Assembly (NCBI GenBank): GCA_012515455.1
Contig: JAAYYJ010000129.1
Coordinates: forward strand, 1 to 14,207
DNA length: 14,207 nt
Source: Oligosphaeraceae bacterium
GTDB lineage: Bacteria > Verrucomicrobiota > Lentisphaeria > Oligosphaerales > Oligosphaeraceae
Reading direction: 5' to 3'
Positions within the stretch are counted from its first letter, which is position 1, and each line of letters starts with the position of its first letter. Both the position numbers and the translations under genes were made by a program. Under the pieces are notes generated by a model, which did not search any database, was not told the DNA's origin, and saw nothing but the letters and a program-made list of their open reading frames with translations. Shown in pieces: positions 1 through 7,067 of this stretch.

Positions 1-2874
1 CTGAACCGCTATCCCGGCCGCCAGGATATCCGCTGGCTGGCCTGCGATTTCCGGGCTGAACTGAGCGGCGAGACGCGTCAGCAGTTCGTGCTCCGGGAAA
101 GCGCCGCCGCGATACCCGCACCGGGGTTGCCGGGGTTGTCGGTCAGCAGCAGCGAGGAGGCCTTCCGGATCGATACCGGATCGGCGCTTTTTGTCATCAA
201 CCGCCAGAATTACTCGTTCCTGGAATCCGTGCAGCCGACCGGCGCATCGCTGCGGGCGCTGCCCGAGAGCGGGGCGTATTTTCTGACCGCCGAGGGCGTG
301 CGCTACCGTGCGGCCGGGCAGCCGGAGCGCCTGCTGCTGGAGGAGTCTGGCCCGGAACGCGCGGTGGTCTGCGCCGAAGGGTGGTTCGTGAATGACCAGG
401 GGGAGCAGTTTTGCCGCTATCTCCTGCGCAGCCATTTTTATGCCGGCAGCAGCGAGGTCAAGGTCTTCTTCACCTTCCTGATCACCGGCGGTACTGCTGC
501 CGCCCGCTTCCGTGACATCGGCTTTGTCGTGCCCGGGCAGTATCAGCGTCTGAACATCGGCGGGGCGACCGGCGAGATGGCCGGCCGTTATCTGCTGCAG
601 TACGAATATGACAAATACCTGGTCGCCGAATCTGACCGCCCGGCAGTCTGGCGGGAGCAGGGCGATGGTGAGGCGGCGCCGGGCTGGCTGCGCGGCGATA
701 ACACCCTGCTGTATGTCGATGACTTCCGCGAGAACTTCCCGAATGAGCTGGAAGCACGTTCTGATGCCTTGATTTATCATTTCTGGCCCGCGCATGGTGT
801 GGCCAAGCCGGAACGTGCGGTCACCGACGCGAACCGGCAGTATCTCTGGTACTGCCACGAGGGGCAGGTACTTGATTTCCAGGCTCCGCCGGCGTACTGG
901 GATATCGGCGATGATTATGAGAAGCGCTACTTCCGGGAAGGGCGGATCGAGAGCTGCCTCGGGGTGGCCAAGACCGCCGTGCTGCGCATCGATTTCGCCG
1001 CCACCGGGGAAGAATGCCCGGCCGTGTGGAGCCAGCCGCTTACTGCTCTGGCTGATCCCAAATGGGTCTGCGCCAGTACGGTGCTGGGGCCAGTACAGCA
1101 CTGTGATCCGGAGAATTTTCCGGAAATCGAGAGCTATCTGACGGAGCGCTGGCTTCTGGAGCGCAAGCTGGCCCGCGAGACCCCCCCCGGGGATTTCGGC
1201 AAATGGAATTACGGCGATGGGCACACAGTCTGGAACAAAGAACTCAATCGTTGGGATGACCTGTACCGCACCTGGAAGGGCTACCATCATGTCTCCGGCT
1301 CGGTGCCCTGGCTGCTGACTCTGCGCAAGGGCGATACTGAGTATTTGCGCTGGGCGGTGGCAGTCTCGCGCCATCTGATGGATATCGACATCTGCAACTG
1401 GTCTACACCGGAATCCGAAGCCCAGACTACTCCCGAGCTGCAGTGGAGCCGCAAGATCAAGGGCGGTCTGAATGACTACAAGGGACTCTCACACTGGCAT
1501 GCCGGAACCAGGGTGCATGACTACAACACCCAGACCGAATTCATGCTCCTGTATTTCTTCCTCACCGGTGACCGCCGCGGTTTGGAGGTCGCCACCATGT
1601 GGGGCGATGCCGCCAAAAAGAACTTCCGCAAGGCGCATGCCTCCCGCGAAGGCACCGGCGTAACTTCTTCTCTGGTGGACCTGTATCTGGGCACCGGCGA
1701 TGCATCGTATCTGGAGCTGGCCCAGAAATTCATCACTGCGGTTTTGAACAGCCAGGTTACCACCCCGCAGCTGCCCTCTTCGACCCTGATTCCCGGTTCC
1801 TTTCCCGGCTGGCCGATTTATGCCCCCGGCATGCAGAAGTACTGGCTGTTGACCAAGGACCCGCGGACCGAGCAGGCCATCGTCGCCTGGGCGGATGCAT
1901 ACATCGCCGGCTACGGCGATGCCTCCTCCGGCGGTTCGAAGCTGCACGACTACATCAATATCCTGACACTGGCCTGGCGCATTACCGCTCGGGAGCACTA
2001 CCTCTCCCATGCAGCCTGGCTCGTGGAGCTCTTTCTATATCGGTACAATACTGCCGATGTGCAGGCCCGCGCACCGATGAATTCGACCGAGTACTTTATG
2101 ATGGAGCGCATGCCGCTGTATATGGCGGCGGTCCGGGATCTCGGGCGCCAACCCCAGGCACTGGCTTTGAGCCGGGGACAATGCGAGACACCATTTCAGG
2201 TCACCTCACATGCCAAGTTGGGCACTTATGAATTCCTGCTCAAAGGCGACGGTAAGCCTTTCAGTCTCCAGGCCGGCTTCACCACCCGTGACGGGCAGGA
2301 GCGCGCGGTGACGCTGCTGGCGCCGGGCCGACGGCAGTTGTACAGCGGCAAGCTGGTTCTGGGCGACCAGCGCAGTTGCAATTTCGAAATCACGGTTGAT
2401 CCCGCGGAAGACGGCGTGTATCAGCTGCGGGTCGAGCCGGAAGTCTCGAATCTGCGACTGATTACCCGTCTGCCCAGAATCAGCCCGAACGGCACTTTGT
2501 ATACCACCACCGGCTTCGCAGAAGTCTGCTTTATGATCAAAGAAGCCGGGGAGTTCCAGCTACGCTTGAAAGCCCTGATGCCCAGCTATCAGACATACCT
2601 GCAGTTGATTGACAGCCAGGGTGTCTCCCGCCATACCATACCCTACTATGCCAGCCGGGATGGTGCAGAGAAGGTCTTCACCTGCCAGATTACTCCGGGG
2701 CTGTGGCGCCTCTGCGGTCAGTTCGGCACCGTCAAGCCGCAGATGTCCTGCAATGGCCGGGACATCGAACTGGTCGCCCCGACCCCGGCGGACTGGTTCC
2801 AGCCCACACCGGAAGACCTGCAGGAGCGGCCCGGTCAGACTGCCTCGAAAGCAGTCTTGCAGCTGCTGAAGTGA
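1..2874 (+). CDS. Exo-rhamnogalacturonan lyase-like protein (PL26, PcRGLX/YetA-like), 5'-truncated
   Basis: The frame is open from base 1, so the gene begins before the window; the in-frame GTG at 88 is internal. 957 residues are visible, ending at TGA. The first residues (IRWLACDF) match the end of the N-terminal RIFT-barrel of PcRGLX/YetA-like proteins, which usually read 'DGS-(I/V)-(K/R)-WLLLDF'. A second beta domain follows (about 45-190, with RSHFYAGSSEVKVFFTF). A helical, toroid-like domain comes next (about 390-700; HWHAG near 500, then FFLTGD and LYLGTGD repeats typical of alpha/alpha barrels). The C-terminal part (about 735-930) is beta-rich. Characterised PL26 members cleave rhamnogalacturonan I exolytically by beta-elimination. 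Substrate here is inferred from the family and from rhaA nearby. The signal peptide, if any, is lost. A 143-bp gap separates it from the next plus-strand gene. It could be a YetA homologue with another polysaccharide as target. Confidence 0.83.
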   Translation: MNRYPGRQDIRWLACDFRAELSGETRQQFVLRESAAAIPAPGLPGLSVSSSEEAFRIDTGSALFVINRQNYSFLESVQPTGASLRALPESGAYFLTAEGVRYRAAGQPERLLLEESGPERAVVCAEGWFVNDQGEQFCRYLLRSHFYAGSSEVKVFFTFLITGGTAAARFRDIGFVVPGQYQRLNIGGATGEMAGRYLLQYEYDKYLVAESDRPAVWREQGDGEAAPGWLRGDNTLLYVDDFRENFPNELEARSDALIYHFWPAHGVAKPERAVTDANRQYLWYCHEGQVLDFQAPPAYWDIGDDYEKRYFREGRIESCLGVAKTAVLRIDFAATGEECPAVWSQPLTALADPKWVCASTVLGPVQHCDPENFPEIESYLTERWLLERKLARETPPGDFGKWNYGDGHTVWNKELNRWDDLYRTWKGYHHVSGSVPWLLTLRKGDTEYLRWAVAVSRHLMDIDICNWSTPESEAQTTPELQWSRKIKGGLNDYKGLSHWHAGTRVHDYNTQTEFMLLYFFLTGDRRGLEVATMWGDAAKKNFRKAHASREGTGVTSSLVDLYLGTGDASYLELAQKFITAVLNSQVTTPQLPSSTLIPGSFPGWPIYAPGMQKYWLLTKDPRTEQAIVAWADAYIAGYGDASSGGSKLHDYINILTLAWRITAREHYLSHAAWLVELFLYRYNTADVQARAPMNSTEYFMMERMPLYMAAVRDLGRQPQALALSRGQCETPFQVTSHAKLGTYEFLLKGDGKPFSLQAGFTTRDGQERAVTLLAPGRRQLYSGKLVLGDQRSCNFEITVDPAEDGVYQLRVEPEVSNLRLITRLPRISPNGTLYTTTGFAEVCFMIKEAGEFQLRLKALMPSYQTYLQLIDSQGVSRHTIPYYASRDGAEKVFTCQITPGLWRLCGQFGTVKPQMSCNGRDIELVAPTPADWFQPTPEDLQERPGQTASKAVLQLLK

Positions 2875-2904
2875 CTCTGTCCTGGTTGGGCTTCCGCCAA
2901 ATTG

Positions 2905-2923
2905 CAGCCCTTTGCTGGGGCTG
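2905..2923 (+). other. Stem-loop after the lyase gene, no U-tract
   Basis: CAGCCC (2905-2910) pairs with GGGCTG (2918-2923) around a 7-base loop, 30 bases after the lyase stop. No run of T follows, so it is not a standard intrinsic terminator. A second weak hairpin, ATGCC/GGCAT, lies at 2939-2954. They may help end or stabilise the transcript, or may be chance in GC-rich DNA. Confidence 0.25.
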
Positions 2924-3017
2924 ACCGCTGCCGGTACCATGCCAGAGACGGCATACTGTCAGCAAATCATCTCAGCCTGCTTAATTGCGCAATCTTCATA
3001 TATGGGGAAACGGTGCC

Positions 3018-5483
3018 ATGACTCAGGAAGAGATCTATTCCGCCATTAAAGGCGTTCTGGACGGTGAGCAGATTCGTACCTTCGCCGGACGATATCGGGA
3101 ATATCCCCTGCAGCTGTCGTTTTCGGCTTACGCTCAGGGCATTGATTTTCTGGCCCGCGAGTATTTGTCCTGTGGACTGGAAACCAAGGTAACGTCTTTC
3201 CCTGCCGATGGCCGCAGCGTCTATGCCGACCGGCATTTCCCCCTGGCTTGGGATGTCGAGGCCGGATGGCTGGAGACGGACGGTCGACGGCTGGCCGATT
3301 ATGCCCAGGATACGTACAGCATCGTGCCGTTCTCAGCTGACAGCGCCGGCGTCCGCTGCGGCCGGGTCATCCCCAGCGAGGAGCTGCCGGACTGTCTGAG
3401 TGGCGACGAAATCGCGTTGTTCACCCATTATCCGGCAGGAGCGGAAATCAGTGCCCTGATAACGCGCGGACTGCAGGCGTACCTGGCCTGCGTGAACCCC
3501 CATCCGGTCCATCCGTCTCTGGAGGATTCCCGGCGCTGGTTCAACGATGCCTTTGGAGCAGGGCAGATCGATGCCCGGCACCGGACCATCTGCGGCTTCT
3601 CGATTACCCCCAGAGATGCCCGGGCATTGCTGGAGAAGTACCGCCGCGCTGGGCCGGTGCCGGCCCAGTACCTCCTGCAGAGCCGGACGTTTCCCGGGCA
3701 GGCTCCCTGTGTCAGTGCAACTATTCCCGGACGGGACCAGCGGGTGTTCTGGCTGACTGCGCACGCCTATGAGCCGCATGCGACCAATAATGTGGCCGGT
3801 GTGGCCTGCCTGCTGGCTGCCGCCAGAGCGCTGCAGCAGCTGATTGCAGACGGAATCCTGCCCCAGCCTCAGCACTCGATTCGCTTCTTCCATGGCTTGG
3901 AAGTCTTCAGTCTGTACGCCTATGCCCTGCGCCACCCGGAAGAAATGGCTAATGCGATTGGCGGGATGTCGGTGGATTCCCTGGGGCGGCGGGAGATTGA
4001 CGGTTATCAGGAGCGCTTTGTGCTCTGGCAGGACCCGCGCCTCCGGCCGGACCCGCTGCACCAGAGCGCCTTGGCGTTGGTGAAAATCGCCTCCGCCGAT
4101 TCCGGCATCGGTTTTTACACCCGCGATGGCTCGTCCAATAACGAGGACCTGCTGCAGGACCCCGGCTTCGGACCGCCCTGGAGCCTGTTGTACGGCTCCT
4201 TGTGGAGTGAGCCCGGGGCGGCGCCCCAGAACCGTTATTTTTATCACAGCAACACCGATACCGCGGACAAGTTGTCACCGCTGGTACTGAGTACTGCTGC
4301 GGCCATTGCGGCCGCCCAGGCGTATTACTGTGCCAGTCAGGAGCGCCCGGCCAAACCAGCGCGCACTCCGCGGCCGGCGGTGATCAGCACCGGCAATACT
4401 GCCTTGGAGCAGGAATGCGACCGGATGGTTGTGCAGCGCCTGCTGCCCGGCCCGCTGGGCTTCGGTACCTTGAGTGATGACTTGCGGGCTGAGGCCGCGC
4501 AGATTCTCGGCTATCACTGCCTGGAGTATTGGGTGCTGGAGGACCCGGGCAGCAATCTGTACCTGTTTGACGGCCGCCGTAGCGTCTTTGAGGTCGCCCA
4601 AATTGCCGGCCCCGGGAAGCTGGAAAAATATCAGCGCCTGGCGCTGCTGCTGGAGAAGGCCGGGCTGGCCAGAATCACCCGCCGTTCGGTGGTCGGCAAG
4701 CAGGATATCCTCACCGGGTTGCAGTCGCTGGGCATAGCCCGCGGGGCACTGCTGATGGTGCATTCCAGCCTGCGCTCCTTCGGCAAGATCGTGGGTGGCG
4801 CAGAGGCGGTTATTGAGGCTCTGCAGGAGCTGGTCGGGCCAGAAGGCATCGTCGCCATGCCGGCATTAACGGACACCGAGGACGGCAGCCCGAATCCGCC
4901 TTTCAGCGCGGCGGAATCCCCGATTGAAACCTGGGTCGGGACTTTGCCTGAGGTCTTCCGGCTGCATCCCGGAGTGCTCCGCAGCTCGCACCCGACTCAT
5001 TCCGTGTGTGCCTGGGGCCAGAACGCCCAGGAGTTCCTGGCCTCGGCAACGCCGGAAGATATCTTTTCCTCTACCAGCCCGTGGCGGAAGCTGCTGGACC
5101 GGGCCGGGAAGCTGCTGTTTTTGGGTGAAGCAATTGGCGGCAATACCTACCTGCACGCCCTGGAGGCCTGGCATCTCGGCTACCTGGATGAGACTTATGC
5201 CCGGGCCGGTGATGCAGTCGTGAAGGTGAAAAACTACCCCGGCGGCTGCCGCGGCGGTTGGTATAAACTGGGGCGCCGGGCGCCGTACTGGCAAGCACTG
5301 GAAAAGACCGGCATTATCCAGGAAAACACTATCGGCGATGCCAGAGTCACGTTGCTGGACGTGCGGCAGCTTACCGCCGCCATGCTGAAAATCCTGGCTG
5401 CCGAGCCGGCCATTCTCCTGCATCAGAGCAATTGCCGGGACTGTGCCAAACACCGCGCCCGGCTCAAGTTCAAGCCGCAGTGA
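3018..5483 (+). CDS. Fusion protein: M28-like aminopeptidase domain + winged-helix-like linker + AAC(3)-family N-acetyltransferase
   Basis: 821 residues from ATG 3018, chosen because GGGGAA lies 8-9 bases upstream; the TTG at 2985 in frame has no better site. Residues 1-440 resemble M28 peptidases: a PA-like insert (about 80-190), H249 in TAH, E295 in FFHGLE, D320 in SVDSLG and H410 in FYHSNTDTADKLSP. The usual Asp of 'NDN(A/L)SG' reads Asn (TNNVAG, 257-258) and the second Glu of the EE pair is Val296, so activity is uncertain. Residues about 455-552 (LYLFDGRRSVFEV) resemble the winged-helix domain attached to such aminopeptidases. Residues about 556-821 are an AAC(3)/Antibiotic_NAT domain: LLMVHSSLRSFG, VGPEGIVAMPALT, RSSHPTHSVCAWG (655-667) and GGNTYLHALE with H713 and E716. 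Such enzymes acetylate amines using acetyl-CoA. No signal peptide is seen, so it is probably cytoplasmic. The natural substrate is unknown; an amino sugar or small aminated compound is as likely as an antibiotic. Confidence 0.85.
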   Translation: MTQEEIYSAIKGVLDGEQIRTFAGRYREYPLQLSFSAYAQGIDFLAREYLSCGLETKVTSFPADGRSVYADRHFPLAWDVEAGWLETDGRRLADYAQDTYSIVPFSADSAGVRCGRVIPSEELPDCLSGDEIALFTHYPAGAEISALITRGLQAYLACVNPHPVHPSLEDSRRWFNDAFGAGQIDARHRTICGFSITPRDARALLEKYRRAGPVPAQYLLQSRTFPGQAPCVSATIPGRDQRVFWLTAHAYEPHATNNVAGVACLLAAARALQQLIADGILPQPQHSIRFFHGLEVFSLYAYALRHPEEMANAIGGMSVDSLGRREIDGYQERFVLWQDPRLRPDPLHQSALALVKIASADSGIGFYTRDGSSNNEDLLQDPGFGPPWSLLYGSLWSEPGAAPQNRYFYHSNTDTADKLSPLVLSTAAAIAAAQAYYCASQERPAKPARTPRPAVISTGNTALEQECDRMVVQRLLPGPLGFGTLSDDLRAEAAQILGYHCLEYWVLEDPGSNLYLFDGRRSVFEVAQIAGPGKLEKYQRLALLLEKAGLARITRRSVVGKQDILTGLQSLGIARGALLMVHSSLRSFGKIVGGAEAVIEALQELVGPEGIVAMPALTDTEDGSPNPPFSAAESPIETWVGTLPEVFRLHPGVLRSSHPTHSVCAWGQNAQEFLASATPEDIFSSTSPWRKLLDRAGKLLFLGEAIGGNTYLHALEAWHLGYLDETYARAGDAVVKVKNYPGGCRGGWYKLGRRAPYWQALEKTGIIQENTIGDARVTLLDVRQLTAAMLKILAAEPAILLHQSNCRDCAKHRARLKFKPQ

Positions 5484-5486
5484 AGA

Positions 5487-5996
5487 TTATGGCCCGGTGC
5501 GAGGAGGACCCTCCGCCGGAGCCAGTGCCTGCCGCCAGTGCCGGAGCTTCTCCTCAAAGCTAAGCCTGGCCGCAGCCGGGCTGGATGAGGGCAGAATTAT
5601 TGCCGCATTTGCCAGGGACGGGAAAAAGCGCCGCAGATACTTGCCGGCAGTACTGCCGTTGCAGCAGATTTTTTCGATGCCGGGAAAGGACTGCAGCAGC
5701 CCCGGGATGTCGTTGGGCCGGGGCCGGCGGATATTGCCATCCAGGCTGCCGCTGCGTTCGCAGCAGGCCAGGACGTCCCAGAGGGCGACGCCCTGGGCCA
5801 GCAGGGCCGCCAGGCGTTGCGGGTAGGGCGCTGCGGGGTCGAAGGCGAAAATCTTCCCGGTCAAGCGCCAGAAGGCGTTGTGCTGGAACGCATAATATTG
5901 CTGCTGCCGCAGGGATTCCTCCCCCGGCATGGAGCCCAGGCAGAGTATTCGCGCGTGCTGGTCAACACTGGGCGGGAAGGATTGGCAGAAGCTCAT
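5487..5996 (-). CDS. DNA-deoxyinosine (hypoxanthine) glycosylase, UDG superfamily
   Basis: 169 residues. The first block, LGSMPGEESLRQQQYYAF then HNAFW (residues 20-43), is the signature of the hypoxanthine-DNA glycosylase family (UDG family 6); N40 corresponds to the Asn described as essential there. The distal block LPSSSPAAA (135-143) fits the second UDG loop, and CNGSTAGKYL (112-121) the central strand and helix. Enzymes of this family excise deaminated adenine (hypoxanthine) for base-excision repair in the cytoplasm. Start ATG at 5996 has AGGTGAGG seven bases upstream, and the TGA stop of the preceding SGNH gene lies inside that site, so the two are probably translationally coupled. It is the last gene of the rhaA operon, which is not an obvious place for DNA repair. 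Its TAA ends 3 bp from the stop of the convergent fusion gene. Confidence 0.87.
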   Translation of the reverse strand: MSFCQSFPPSVDQHARILCLGSMPGEESLRQQQYYAFQHNAFWRLTGKIFAFDPAAPYPQRLAALLAQGVALWDVLACCERSGSLDGNIRRPRPNDIPGLLQSFPGIEKICCNGSTAGKYLRRFFPSLANAAIILPSSSPAAARLSFEEKLRHWRQALAPAEGPPRTGP

Positions 5997-6005
5997 ATTC
6001 CGGCC

Positions 6006-7058
6006 TCACCTGGTCCAGTTCAGCTGCGTCCGGTCCAGGATCAGGGCCAGAATGGTCTCGGCATAGACCCGGTGTCCGAAATCATTGGGATGGTTGACAC
6101 CGTTGCCGGTCAAGTCATAAAAATCCTTTCGTTGCAGGAGTTCCTGCCAGACCGCATGCACGTCAGCGCAGGCAGCGGCTGGTTCCTGGTCCGCGAGTTC
6201 CCGCAGTGCCGCCGCGAAAGCCCGGGCGGCCGCGGGCGGGGTATGGGCCCAGAGAGGGTTGCCGGGCATGGAAGCGACCAACAGGCACTCCACCGCCGGG
6301 TTCGCTTCCTCGGCCAGCCGGATGACCCGGCGGATCACACCAGCGAATTCCGCCGCGCTCATTCGCCGCAGGTCATTCATGCCATAGGCGATCAGCAGCA
6401 AATCGGGATTTTCCGGCAGCCAGCGTTCGGGGGCCTGCACCGCCGCCAGGGAGCTGGTACCGTTCACCCCCAGATTGTGGACGATGACTTCACCCGGGCA
6501 GCAGGCGGTCAGCCGCTGCCCCAGCAATTCCGCATAGCAGGGCTGCTGCGGCGGAAAATCGAGCCGGCCGCTGGCGTTGAATCCGTCGGTGATGCTGTCC
6601 CCGAGACAGACGATTTTGCAGCTGCGCTTGGGATCGTGCAGGCGCTCTTTGCAGCGTTGCAACCGGTCAGGGTATCGGGGCAGGGCGGGGAAGTCGTATT
6701 CGCTGGTAATGTAGTCGATTTCTATTTGCTGGCGGGCGAAATAACTCTGGTTGTTGAACAGCAGCGCTGCGCCGTCCACGCCTCCGGCGATGGCGTTGTG
6801 GTTCGCCTCGGGATAGAACACGCAGGTTTCCGGCGCGGGGTGCAAATCTGCACTCAGGACATGCGGGATGCGTGAGTCCTGAGTCAGCCAGAGCACCCGG
6901 GCGTCCGGCGAGAGCCGGAAATCCCGGCCGGCTTCGTATTTCCAGCCGGTGGTCGAGTTATATACCGTCGGCAGTTCTTTGGCGGGGAACAGCAGGCGCA
7001 CAAAATCCCGGCCGGCGAACATGCCGCTTTCACCTTCGATAACAGTAGTGTTCTGCAT
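6006..7058 (-). CDS. SGNH/GDSL-family hydrolase (probable carbohydrate esterase)
   Basis: 350 residues. An N-terminal beta-rich domain (about 1-125) precedes a C-terminal SGNH fold. Block I is GDSITDG with nucleophile S155; block II is NLGVNGTSS (Gly197 or Gly200); block III is GMND with N228; block V is GNGVNHPNDFGH with H323. The position three residues before H323 is Gly320, not the Asp of the textbook DxxH motif, so the third member of the triad is either elsewhere or absent. The two-domain layout is usual for bacterial acyl or acetyl esterases acting on sugars. No signal peptide is evident, suggesting it acts on imported oligosaccharides. It starts 9 bp after the rhaA stop, with only a weak ribosome site, so coupling to rhaA is likely. 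Removal of acetyl groups from rhamnose-containing oligosaccharides is inference. Confidence 0.9.
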   Translation of the reverse strand: MQNTTVIEGESGMFAGRDFVRLLFPAKELPTVYNSTTGWKYEAGRDFRLSPDARVLWLTQDSRIPHVLSADLHPAPETCVFYPEANHNAIAGGVDGAALLFNNQSYFARQQIEIDYITSEYDFPALPRYPDRLQRCKERLHDPKRSCKIVCLGDSITDGFNASGRLDFPPQQPCYAELLGQRLTACCPGEVIVHNLGVNGTSSLAAVQAPERWLPENPDLLLIAYGMNDLRRMSAAEFAGVIRRVIRLAEEANPAVECLLVASMPGNPLWAHTPPAAARAFAAALRELADQEPAAACADVHAVWQELLQRKDFYDLTGNGVNHPNDFGHRVYAETILALILDRTQLNWTR

Positions 7059-7067
7059 AAACGATTT

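Noticed and set aside
88..90. GTG as the start of the left-hand lyase gene
   Set aside because: The frame is open back to base 1 and the upstream residues (IRWLACDF) belong to the conserved N-terminal domain, so the gene is truncated by the window edge.
2985..2987. TTG as the start of the fusion gene
   Set aside because: ATG 3018 has GGGGAA at suitable spacing; the 11 extra residues show no family similarity.
3333..4247. 304-residue minus-strand open frame inside the fusion gene
   Set aside because: It is a shadow of the M28-like domain with no motifs of its own.
3018..5483. Acquired aminoglycoside-resistance cassette
   Set aside because: The AAC(3) domain is fused in frame to a large host-like domain, base composition matches its neighbours, and there is no integron, transposase or repeat around it. 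AAC(3)-type folds also occur in sugar-modification pathways.
5817..6875. 352-residue plus-strand open frame opposite the SGNH hydrolase
   Set aside because: It mirrors the clear SGNH gene, has no recognisable domain and no good ribosome site.
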